Assembly: GCA_038869515.1 (NCBI GenBank) | Contig: JAWCQZ010000003.1 | Location: forward strand, 155,306 to 219,305 | DNA: 64,000 nucleotides | Source: JAWCQZ01 sp038869515 [NCBI: Halobacteria archaeon] | GTDB lineage: Archaea > Halobacteriota > Syntropharchaeia > JACQPP01 | Reading direction: 5' to 3' | Shown here: positions 30,305-37,039 of the stretch, piece by piece | Position numbering within the stretch: position 1 is the stretch's first letter | Layout of the letters: each line of letters starts with the position of its first letter | Notes under the pieces: generated by a model | Database searches by the model: none | What the model was told of the DNA's origin: nothing | Seen by the model: the letters and a program-made list of their open reading frames with translations, nothing else | Program-made: the position numbers and the translations under genes

Positions 30305-31309
30305 CTACTTCTTCGCGGGGGACTGCCGCTTCATCATCTTCCGCAGGTCCGCCCCGACCCTCTCGAGGGGGTGGTTGCGCTCCTCGTCGCGCATCCGCTT
30401 CATCGTCGGCATGCCCGCCCTCTGCTCGGCGATGAGCTCCTTCGCGTAGTTGCCGCTCTGGATGTGCTTCAGGATTTTTCCCATCCGCTTCCTGGTGTCG
30501 GCAGTCACCACGGATTTTCCGTGGAGCCGGCCGCCGTACTCCGCGGTCGTGCTGACGCAGTCCCACATGTGCTCGATGCCGCCCTCCTGGATGAGGTCCA
30601 CGATCAGTTTGAGCTCGTGGAGGCACTCGAAGTAGGCCGCCTCGGGCTGGTAGCCCGCCTCGACAAGGGTGTCGAAGCCCGCCTTGACGAGTTCCGCCGT
30701 CCCGCCGCAGAGGACCGCGATCTCCCCGAAGTGGTCGGTCTCCACCTCCTCCTTGAAGGTGGTCCGGAGGACGCCCGCCCGGGTGGAGCCGATGGCCTTC
30801 GCCCACGCCAGGGCGGTCTGGAGAGCCTTTCCGCTCGCGTCCTGGTGGACCGCGACCAGGCAGGGCACGCCGAAGCCGTTCTGGAACTCCCGGCGCACCG
30901 TGGGCCCCGGAGCCTTGGGGGCAATCATGACGACGTCGCACTCCTTCGGCGGCAACACGAGGCCGTAGTAGACGCTGAATGCGTGGCTCACTCCGAGGGT
31001 CTTGCCCGCTTTCATGTGGGGGTGGATGGAGTCGCGGTAGACCGCCTCGTGAGTCTCGTCGGGGGAGATGAGGATGACGAGGTCGGCCCGCTTCGCGGCG
31101 TCGTCCACCAGGGTCGCCTCGAAGCCGTCCCTCTCGGCCTCGGCCCAGGAGGGGCTGCTGCGGTTCCGGAGGCCGATGAGAACCTTCAGGCCCGAGTCCT
31201 TCATGTTGAGGGCCTGGTGCCGCCCCTGGGAGCCGTAGCCGACGAATGCGACGGTCTTGCCCTTCAAGGGGTCCAGGCTCGCATCCGCGTCCGAATAGGA
31301 TTTCGCCAT
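30305..31309 (-). CDS. ilvC: Ketol-acid reductoisomerase
   Basis: A 334-aa class I enzyme of valine/isoleucine synthesis, Mg2+ and NAD(P)H dependent. The cofactor loop is TVAFVGYGSQGRHQALNMKD. The second domain contains MIAPKAPGPTVRREF, the metal-binding DHFGEIAVLCGGTAELVKAG and the late ECLHELKLIVDLIQEGGIEH. The C-terminus carries the usual basic extension. The ATG lies about 25 nt after a near-perfect TATA box (GTATATATC) that sits within the 3' end of the upstream oxidase gene. No other ilv gene is in the window. Confidence 0.97.
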   Translation of the reverse strand: MAKSYSDADASLDPLKGKTVAFVGYGSQGRHQALNMKDSGLKVLIGLRNRSSPSWAEAERDGFEATLVDDAAKRADLVILISPDETHEAVYRDSIHPHMKAGKTLGVSHAFSVYYGLVLPPKECDVVMIAPKAPGPTVRREFQNGFGVPCLVAVHQDASGKALQTALAWAKAIGSTRAGVLRTTFKEEVETDHFGEIAVLCGGTAELVKAGFDTLVEAGYQPEAAYFECLHELKLIVDLIQEGGIEHMWDCVSTTAEYGGRLHGKSVVTADTRKRMGKILKHIQSGNYAKELIAEQRAGMPTMKRMRDEERNHPLERVGADLRKMMKRQSPAKK

Positions 31310-31336
31310 CCGGGAGAGATGCGGCCCGGGTATATA

Positions 31337-32404
31337 TCACCAGCGCCGCGCCGCCATCCAGCCGGGGACCCTATCGCGCCGGCCCGCCGCGATGTCGGCG
31401 CATAGTTTCGCGGCCAGGGTCGCGTACCCGAACCCCGTCCCGCAGAACCCGGCGCACGCCAGGATGCGGGGGCTTCCCGGGACCGGACCGGCGGTCGGGA
31501 AGCCGTCGGTCCCCCAGTCCACGGCCCCGACCCACCCGCCGCCGATCGGGCGTGCCCGGGGAAACGCCCTCCGCAGGAAGGAGCGGAGAAGGGGGCGGGA
31601 GGGACCGCCGACGAGGAGCCGGGCCGGACCGGCGGGCCTCCAGTAGAAATCCCCCGAGCGGCAGGTGCCGTGGGGCAGGGGCCGGGGGAACGGCACCTCC
31701 GACACGACGCTCCGGCAGGGCGCCACGGCACGGGCCAGCCGGGGCAGGAGGAGGCCCAGCCGCGCCGATGTGGCGGCCACCACGGTCCCGCACCGGACCT
31801 CTCCGCGCGATGTGGCGACGCGGACTCCCCCCGCGCCGGCCCGGAGTGCGGTTGCGGCGACGCGCTCCCGGAGGGCGGCGCCCTCGGCCTCCGCAGCCCG
31901 GGCGAGCCCGCGGACGAACTCCCCGGGGTTGATGAGCCCCTCTCCGTCCACCTGCAGGGCGGCGGCGAACGCCTCCGGGAGGGGACCGGAGTAGGGCCGG
32001 CCGCGGAACCCGTCGCGGCGAAGGAGGGGGAGGCTCTCCCGCAGGGCCCGCGCCTCCCTCGGGTCCAGGGCAACGCGAAGCCCTCCGCGTTGCGCATAGC
32101 CGCAGCGAAGGGAGAGCCGGTTCACCAGCAGTCGCACGAGCCGGTGGTTCTCCCGGGTGAAACGCCACACCTCGCGGACCCTTGCGCGGCCATAGCGCTC
32201 GGCGCTCCGCGAGTAGGGCTCCCCCAGGCCCAGAGTGATGAGCCCCGTTCCCCGCCCCGTCGCTCCCGAGGCGAGCGTCCGGGCCTCGAGGAGGAGCGTA
32301 TCGAGGCCGGCCCGGGCGAGGAACCAGGCGGCGGAGACCCCGGCGAGGCCGCCGCCGACGACGACCGCGTCGGCGCGCGGGGGGAGGGGGTCAGAGAGGA
32401 CCAT
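31337..32404 (-). CDS. FAD-dependent amine/amino-acid oxidase (DAO family)
   Basis: A 355-aa flavoprotein. The dinucleotide-binding motif is VVVGGGLAGVSAAWFLARAG, followed by TLLLEARTLASGATGRGTGL, the DAO-type SGAT(G)RN-like loop. The C-terminal FAD motif is ILACAGFCGTGFGYATLAAK. YWRPAGPARLLVGG and DWGTDGFPTAGPVPG fit the glycine/sarcosine-oxidase or DadA group. The substrate is undetermined. Its end overlaps the ilvC TATA region. Clear upstream signals are lacking between it and queD (45 nt). Confidence 0.85.
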   Translation of the reverse strand: MVLSDPLPPRADAVVVGGGLAGVSAAWFLARAGLDTLLLEARTLASGATGRGTGLITLGLGEPYSRSAERYGRARVREVWRFTRENHRLVRLLVNRLSLRCGYAQRGGLRVALDPREARALRESLPLLRRDGFRGRPYSGPLPEAFAAALQVDGEGLINPGEFVRGLARAAEAEGAALRERVAATALRAGAGGVRVATSRGEVRCGTVVAATSARLGLLLPRLARAVAPCRSVVSEVPFPRPLPHGTCRSGDFYWRPAGPARLLVGGPSRPLLRSFLRRAFPRARPIGGGWVGAVDWGTDGFPTAGPVPGSPRILACAGFCGTGFGYATLAAKLCADIAAGRRDRVPGWMAARRW

Positions 32405-32449
32405 GGACGCTCAAATCGGGGGTCTTCCGACCTTTCGCATTCAGGTCCG

Positions 32450-32776
32450 CTACCCCTCCGCCCACTTGCCTTCCCCTTCCCACACCCGGAGGAGGAAGGG
32501 GAACTTGACGCGGGACTCGAGGCGCCTCTTCAGGGCCAGGCAGATGTTCTCCACGCTCGGGTAGTCCATGAAGTCGTTCATGTCGCGGTGGTCATACTCG
32601 GCCAGGGTCTCCCGGAGGGCCCGCTTCATCTCCGCGAAGTCGAGGATCATGCCGTCTTTGGGCGTCCCCTCCAGGACGAGTTCGACCCTGTAGGTGTGGC
32701 CGTGCTGGCGCCCGCAGCGGGGGTGGCCGGGGAGGTGGTGGGCGCAGTCCATGTACTCCACGATTCCGAGTCGCAT
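32450..32776 (-). CDS. queD: 6-pyruvoyl-tetrahydropterin synthase / QueD family protein
   Basis: A 108-aa T-fold enzyme. Zn-binding and catalytic residues: the His in CAHHLPGHPRC and GRQHGHTYRVELVL, the Cys in the same segment, DFAEMKRALRETLAEYDHRD (catalytic Asp/His) and PSVENICLALKRRL. In archaea QueD-type proteins make 6-carboxy-tetrahydropterin for preQ0 and archaeosine. mptA, which can supply the dihydroneopterin-type precursor in archaea, lies less than 1 kb away. The tetrahydromethanopterin pathway is an alternative destination. Confidence 0.9.
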   Translation of the reverse strand: MRLGIVEYMDCAHHLPGHPRCGRQHGHTYRVELVLEGTPKDGMILDFAEMKRALRETLAEYDHRDMNDFMDYPSVENICLALKRRLESRVKFPFLLRVWEGEGKWAEG

Positions 32777-32877
32777 CCCCCACCTGGGACCGGCGAGGTC
32801 CTTAAAGGCTCCAGGGACCGGTGGCGGGAGCCATGGAAATGCTTTTATATACCTCGGCCATTTTCGGCACAGCCATC

Positions 32878-33150
32878 ATGGCAAAAGCCGAACTCCGGAA
32901 CTTCGTCCTCGTCGAAGGCAGCAAAGAGGTCGGCATCTTCACCGGGCGCTCCCCCCGGCAGGCGGCCCTCAAGGCGGCCAACCGGGGCTACACCACCATC
33001 GTCCTGCGGGAGCGCGGCACGAAGAAGCAGCACCTCTTCACCGGGGGGAGGAAGCAGGTCGCCGCGCCTGCGAACCGCCCCTCGTGGATGCCCGAGAAGA
33101 TCTGGAAGCCCTGGGTCAAGAAGAAGGGCATCAAGAAGCTCGACAAGTAG
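32878..33150 (+). CDS. Chromosomal protein MC1
   Basis: A 90-aa monomeric DNA-bending protein of the MC1 family, known from Methanosarcina and haloarchaea. The sequence matches closely: LRNFVLVEGSKEVGIFTGRS, PRQAALKAANRGYTTIVLRE, RGTKKQHLFTGGRKQV and NRPSWMPEKIWKPWVKKKG. The ATG at 32878 is preferred over 32821 because it fits the family N-terminus and lies about 27 nt after a strong TATA box (CTTTTATATAC, 32842-32852). The organism therefore encodes both MC1 and a histone (53266-53496). Confidence 0.96.
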   Translation: MAKAELRNFVLVEGSKEVGIFTGRSPRQAALKAANRGYTTIVLRERGTKKQHLFTGGRKQVAAPANRPSWMPEKIWKPWVKKKGIKKLDK

Positions 33151-33212
33151 GCCCGCCGTCGAGCGTCGAGTCCACCACCGGCCACTTTGGTTTTTGCTGA
33201 AGTTCTGGCGTT

Positions 33213-33311
33213 TCCCGCACCGCGGGGGAGCGGTGGATGCCCCGAAACGGGGAGTCACTGCCAGCGATCCCCCGAGGGGGCCCCTGCGGGCCCCCCTCCC
33301 CCGGAGACAGA
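33213..33311 (-). repeat. G/C-rich hairpin block following tRNA-Ser(TGA), element copy 3
   Basis: Downstream of the tRNA on its own strand the sequence begins GTCTCCGGGGGAGGGG, then a hairpin of GAGGGGG...CCCCCTC form. This recalls GTCGCCGGGGGGAGAG after the other tRNA-Ser. Further short palindromes (CCCCGAAACGGGG and CCGC-rich repeats) fill the rest to MC1. No gene is seen in this stretch. Confidence 0.5.
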
Positions 33312-33396
33312 CGCCGGAGAGGGGACTTGAACCCCCGATTCCCTTGCGGGATAGCAGTTTTCAAGACTGCCGCAATAGCCGCTATGCGACTCCGGC
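33312..33396 (-). tRNA. tRNA-Ser (anticodon TGA)
   Basis: An 84-nt cloverleaf plus discriminator G. The acceptor stem GCCGGAG pairs with CTCCGGC. The anticodon stem is GCAGT/ACTGC with loop CTTGAAA, giving anticodon TGA. A long variable arm (TATCCCGCAAGGGAATC) marks a class II tRNA, and the T-loop is GTTCAAGT. CCA is not encoded and there is no intron. G73 is the expected Ser identity base. Confidence 0.95.
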
Positions 33397-33398
33397 TT

Positions 33399-33438
33399 AT
33401 TTTTTCGAGAGCGCGGACGTCCGCCCTCTCGAAAAAAT
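33399..33438. terminator. Near-perfect 40-nt hairpin after mptA
   Basis: ATTTTTTCGAGAG (33399-33411) pairs with CTCTCGAAAAAAT (33426-33438), around the 12-nt palindrome GCGGACGTCCGC (33413-33424). It lies one base beyond the mptA stop and 2 nt before the tRNA 5' end. The T/A tracts at both ends would suit termination in either direction. Confidence 0.7.
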
Positions 33439-33439
33439 G

Positions 33440-34417
33440 TCAGCGCCCTGATGACTTCCCGTTGAGTTCCTTCCGCAACTCCCCGAGGGTCGCCACACGC
33501 TCGGCGAAGGCGTCGTGCTGGTGGATCGACTCCTCGTTGGTCTGCTTGATGGTGACCAGGGCCGTGTCGGGCAGTTCGCGCATCTCGGCCACGAGGCGCC
33601 GGGCCATCTCCCGGACGCAATCCTCGACGAACATCGGGCGGCGGTGGGCCTCCTCGACAACGTGGGCTTCGTCGGGCCGCTTCAGCAACTCGAAAATCTC
33701 CATGCTCATGGACCTCGCGATGATGGAGATGAGCGGGTCGAGGGGGACCCGGACCCCGTTGGAGACCTCGACGGCGATCGAGCCCCGGCCGCGCTGGTTG
33801 TGGGTCGCGGCGGGCAGGATCTCGACCACCTTCGAGGCGGTGGCCGCGGGGATGCCGTGCTTCCGCAGGGCGTCGGCGGCGTGCTCCCGGACCATCTCCT
33901 GGGCGCAGGGGCAGGCGGTCATCCCGACCACCTCGGCGCCGAGCATCTTGCGCCCCCGGTCCCGCCGGTCCTGGACAGCGCGGGCGAATACATCCACCAT
34001 CCCCTGGCACGGGATTCCGGTCACGGGGGTCTTCCGGCGGACCATGTACTCCGCCCGCATGCGGACCTCGGCCCGGTCGGCGTATTCGTGGCGTTCGAGG
34101 AGGCGACCCGCCACCTCCTCGCAGAGGTCGCAGGGCGATTCGTAGCGCGGGTCCCGGACCGCCTCCTCCAGGACCTCGTTCATCACCTCCATGTTCCGGC
34201 TCAGGTTGGCGCCCTTGAGGGCGGCCGGCAGGTCCACGTAGAGGTCGAAGGTGGAGACGAGGACGACGGGCCTCTTGGCCCCGGTCCGCGACAGCTCCAC
34301 GAGCTTCTTGACACCGGCAATGCCGACGCGGGAGAGCTTCATCTGGACCTGGGGGCGCAGGCCCTGGATGTCGGGCAGGCCGGACTCGCTCCGGGGGTCG
34401 CCGGCGGGATGCGCCAT
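33440..34417 (-). CDS. mptA: GTP cyclohydrolase MptA (FolE2-type)
   Basis: A 325-aa Fe(II)-dependent GTP cyclohydrolase giving 7,8-dihydro-D-neopterin 2',3'-cyclic phosphate, the entry to methanopterin (and usable for archaeosine). Conserved: the N-terminal DIQGLRPQVQMKLSRVGIAG, VVLVSTFDLYVDLPAALKGA, NLSRNMEVMNEVLEE, the metal Cys in VVGMTACPCAQEMV and THNQRGRGSIAVEV. The ATG at 34417 is chosen over 34531: it starts in the family N-terminus and lies about 25 nt after TATA-like GTCTTAATC. It is divergent from the phosphohexomutase gene. mptG lies at 55248-56219. Confidence 0.95.
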   Translation of the reverse strand: MAHPAGDPRSESGLPDIQGLRPQVQMKLSRVGIAGVKKLVELSRTGAKRPVVLVSTFDLYVDLPAALKGANLSRNMEVMNEVLEEAVRDPRYESPCDLCEEVAGRLLERHEYADRAEVRMRAEYMVRRKTPVTGIPCQGMVDVFARAVQDRRDRGRKMLGAEVVGMTACPCAQEMVREHAADALRKHGIPAATASKVVEILPAATHNQRGRGSIAVEVSNGVRVPLDPLISIIARSMSMEIFELLKRPDEAHVVEEAHRRPMFVEDCVREMARRLVAEMRELPDTALVTIKQTNEESIHQHDAFAERVATLGELRKELNGKSSGR

Positions 34418-34453
34418 GGTGCTCCTGCTCCGGACGCAGATTAAGACTTCCCC

Positions 34454-34480
34454 GCCCCGCCATTTTGAGAGGCGCGGGGC
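34454..34480. promoter_or_regulatory. Inverted repeat between divergent mptA and phosphohexomutase promoters
   Basis: GCCCCGC (34454-34460) and GCGGGGC (34474-34480) flank CATTTTGAGAGGC. The repeat sits between the mptA TATA (about 34437-34447) and the hexomutase TATA-like GGTTTTAGACC (about 34485-34495). An operator for either promoter is possible; so is a chance GC palindrome. Confidence 0.35.
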
Positions 34481-34514
34481 AACAGGTTTTAGACCGGTCC
34501 GCGGAAGGCGGGGG

Positions 34515-35975
34515 ATGGGGACGATTTTCAAGGCCTACGACATCCGGGGCGTCTACCCTCGGGAACTGGACGAGGCGGTGGCCCAGCGCATCGGCTACGC
34601 CGCGGGGACCCTCTGGCGCGGCCGGGTGGTGGTGGGGCACGACGTCCGGAGGTCCTCTCCGGCTCTCCGCCGGAGCCTCGTGAAGGGGCTGGCGGCGGCG
34701 GGGTGCGAAATCCTCGATGCGGGCCTCGTCTGCACTCCCCTCGTCCCCTTCGCGGTCAAGAAATACGGGTGCGCCCTCGGGGTCTCCATCACCGCCTCCC
34801 ACAACCCCCCCGAATACAACGGGCTCAAACTCTTCGGCCCGGACGGATTGCCTCTCAGCTACGACACCGGCATCGCGGCCCTGGAGCGGGAGACGGCCCG
34901 CCTCGGGAGCCCGGAGGTCCTGCCGGAGCAGGCCGCCAGGCGCCGCGGGACCGAACCGGCGGTGGACGCGAAGCGCCGGTCCCCCGTCTCCCTGAAGGCG
35001 GGGGTCCGGGCGAGGGCCCGGCGCGTCCCGCTCCGCCACGACTACGGCCTCTTTCTCAAGCGCTCCTTCGGGACTCTCCCCCGGCGACTCTCGGTGGTGG
35101 TGGACGCGGCCAACGGCCCCGCGGGCCGGGTCTACGCCTCCCTCCTGCGCACCTTCGCGCGGGTCCACCCCCTCCACTGCGAGCCCGACGGCGACTTCCC
35201 GAACCACGAGCCCGACCCCGCCAAGGTCGAGAATCTCGCGGACCTTCAAAAGGAGGTGCGGCGCGCCGGGGCGGATGTGGGCCTCGGCTACGACGGGGAC
35301 GGAGACCGGCTGGGGGTCGTGGACGACCTGGGGCGGGCGGTCCCGCCGGAGAAGGTTCTCGCCCTCCTGGCGGGCGCAGTCCTCCAGAAGCGGCCTGGGG
35401 GGAAGGTGGTCCACGACGTCCTGGCCAGCCGCTTCGTGGATGATGCCGTCCGGGCCCTGGGGGGGCAGCCCGTCGAGTGCCGGGTCGGCCACACCTTCAT
35501 CAGCCAGCGGATGGCCGAGACCCGCGCCGTTTTCGCCGGGGAGCTTTCGGGCCACTACTACTTCGAGGAGACCGGCTACGCCGACGACGCCCTCTTCGCC
35601 TCCCTGCTGCTGCTCCGGACGGTGGCCGGAGACGACCGCCCCCTCTCGGGCCGGGTGGAGAAGATGAGGAACCCCTACATTTCACGCAACTTCCGGGTCT
35701 CCATCCCCGAGGAGGAGAAGGAGCCCTTCATGCGACGCCTCCTGGAGCGCGCCTCGCGGGAGCACCCGACCCAGACGATGGACGGCGTCAAGGTCCTCCT
35801 TCCCGGCGGGTGGGCCCTCATCCGCCCCAGCAACACCGAGCCCAAACTGTCGGTGGCCTACGAGGCGTCGGACCCCGCCGCTTTCGGCGCGGTGGAGGCG
35901 TGGGTGAACGGAGCCCTCGCCCCTTACCTCCGCTCCCAGGACGGGCGGAAAAAAGCGGTGAGGGGCGCTCAGTAG
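34515..35975 (+). CDS. Phosphoglucomutase/phosphomannomutase
   Basis: A 486-aa alpha-D-phosphohexomutase. The start MGTIFKAYDIRGVYPRELDE matches the family N-terminus. The phosphoserine loop is GVSITASHNPPEYNGLKLF, the metal loop GLGYDGDGDRLGVVDD, the sugar loop GELSGHYYFEETGYADDALF and the phosphate loop ALIRPSNTEPKLSV. It interconverts hexose 1- and 6-phosphates for glycan precursors, which fits the N-glycosylation genes further along. At 486 aa it is longer than the usual 450, partly because of residues about 151-171, where the DNA is an imperfect palindrome (about 34965-35027). It overlaps the convergent SCP2-like gene by 7 nt. Confidence 0.95.
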   Translation: MGTIFKAYDIRGVYPRELDEAVAQRIGYAAGTLWRGRVVVGHDVRRSSPALRRSLVKGLAAAGCEILDAGLVCTPLVPFAVKKYGCALGVSITASHNPPEYNGLKLFGPDGLPLSYDTGIAALERETARLGSPEVLPEQAARRRGTEPAVDAKRRSPVSLKAGVRARARRVPLRHDYGLFLKRSFGTLPRRLSVVVDAANGPAGRVYASLLRTFARVHPLHCEPDGDFPNHEPDPAKVENLADLQKEVRRAGADVGLGYDGDGDRLGVVDDLGRAVPPEKVLALLAGAVLQKRPGGKVVHDVLASRFVDDAVRALGGQPVECRVGHTFISQRMAETRAVFAGELSGHYYFEETGYADDALFASLLLLRTVAGDDRPLSGRVEKMRNPYISRNFRVSIPEEEKEPFMRRLLERASREHPTQTMDGVKVLLPGGWALIRPSNTEPKLSVAYEASDPAAFGAVEAWVNGALAPYLRSQDGRKKAVRGAQ

Positions 35976-36508
35976 CCCCTCTCGCGCAGGACGCGGTCCA
36001 AGGCGCCCTGAATCCGCTCCCGGAACTCCTTCTTCCGCTTGCTCTGGAGGGCCACCACCGGCGCCACCATCTTGAGAAAGTCGGGGAGGTGCTTCACCTG
36101 GACGCGCCCGGAGCGGAGCGCCTCGACGTCGTCCAATTTCCCGGTGAGGAGCGCCTCGAAGGTGGGCACGTCCTTGAACACCAGGGCGGGAACGCCGTTG
36201 ATGACGCCCCGGTCCACTTTGACCTTCTCGCCCTGGGCCAGGGTCCCCGTGACTCCGGTCAGCCCCTCCACCTGGATGCCCAGGCGGCGGCCCGAGAGGC
36301 CGCGGAGGACCCGGGCGACCTCGGGGTCGTCCTCGAAGGAGCCGATGAACTCGTTGACCAGGTCGAGGAGGACCTGGATGGCCTCCTCCACGGGCAGTTT
36401 GCCCCGGTCCAGGTCGCCCAGGAGCGCGCCGACGCGCCGGGTATGGGCCGCACCCATCTGGAAGAGCTCGATGCCGAAGAAGGGGGAGGGCCTGGCGGAC
36501 GTGGTCAC
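35969..36508 (-). CDS. SCP2-like lipid-binding domain protein (second of pair)
   Basis: A 179-aa protein. The N-terminal helical segment FFGIELFQMGAAHTRRVGAL to about residue 60 is followed by an alpha/beta domain. That domain contains VPTFEALLTGKLDDVEALRS and GRVQVKHLPDFLKMVAPVVA, patterns resembling sterol-carrier (SCP2) proteins. The GTG start overlaps the stop of the upstream SCP2-like gene (GTGA), and the two proteins probably work together. The ligand is unknown. The family call rests on pattern similarity only. Confidence 0.6.
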   Translation of the reverse strand: MTTSARPSPFFGIELFQMGAAHTRRVGALLGDLDRGKLPVEEAIQVLLDLVNEFIGSFEDDPEVARVLRGLSGRRLGIQVEGLTGVTGTLAQGEKVKVDRGVINGVPALVFKDVPTFEALLTGKLDDVEALRSGRVQVKHLPDFLKMVAPVVALQSKRKKEFRERIQGALDRVLRERGY

Positions 36509-37002
36509 AGGGGGATGGCCTCCACCAGGGGGAGGGTCCGGGGGACGCAGAGGGCCGCCCGGCGGGCGACGTCCACCAGGCCGACCGGGAAGGGCTCCCG
36601 CTTGCGGGTGATGACGAAGATGTCCTCCAGGCGGAGGATGGTCCAGAGCTCCCGGAGGCTCCTCCGCGGGCCGAGGTCCACGCGGATTTTTCCGGTCGCC
36701 ATCTTCGCCAGGAGTTCCGAGAGGCCCACCTCGCCGTTCATGTAGCCCACGAGGTCGTCGTAGGGCCCGCGGAGGCGGTAGTCGGCCCTCCGGGAGGTCC
36801 CGGGCCGGACCCCGACCCGGCCCGACCGGAAGCGGACGGTGACGGAGCCGACTCCCTCCAGTTCGAGGACGACGGTCCGCCGGAGGCTCCGGACCCATCT
36901 CCGGGCCTCCCGGTCCTGCTCCAGGCGGGTCCGGATTCCGTGGTCCATCACCTTCACCAGCCCCTCCACCATCAGCCCCTCCGTCGGCCCGAGCCGGCCC
37001 AT
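36505..37002 (-). CDS. SCP2-like protein (first of pair)
   Basis: A 165-aa protein. VVLELEGVGSVTVRFRSGRV, DYRLRGPYDDLVGYMNGEVG, LSELLAKMATGKIRVDLGPR and SLRELWTILRLEDIFV follow the strand-helix order of SCP2/sterol-transfer domains. It has no signal peptide or TM helix. A TATA box (GATTTTAAACC) lies about 23-28 nt upstream of the ATG at 37002. A second ATG at 36972 is possible. It forms a two-gene operon with the next SCP2-like gene. Confidence 0.6.
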   Translation of the reverse strand: MGRLGPTEGLMVEGLVKVMDHGIRTRLEQDREARRWVRSLRRTVVLELEGVGSVTVRFRSGRVGVRPGTSRRADYRLRGPYDDLVGYMNGEVGLSELLAKMATGKIRVDLGPRRSLRELWTILRLEDIFVITRKREPFPVGLVDVARRAALCVPRTLPLVEAIPL

Positions 37003-37039
37003 GGCTCACCCTCCGGCAACGGGTTTAAAATCTTTCCAA

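Noticed and set aside
35500-35685. Several 60-100 codon frames within the phosphohexomutase and other genes
   Set aside because: Short shadows in GC-rich DNA without promoter, ribosome site or motif.
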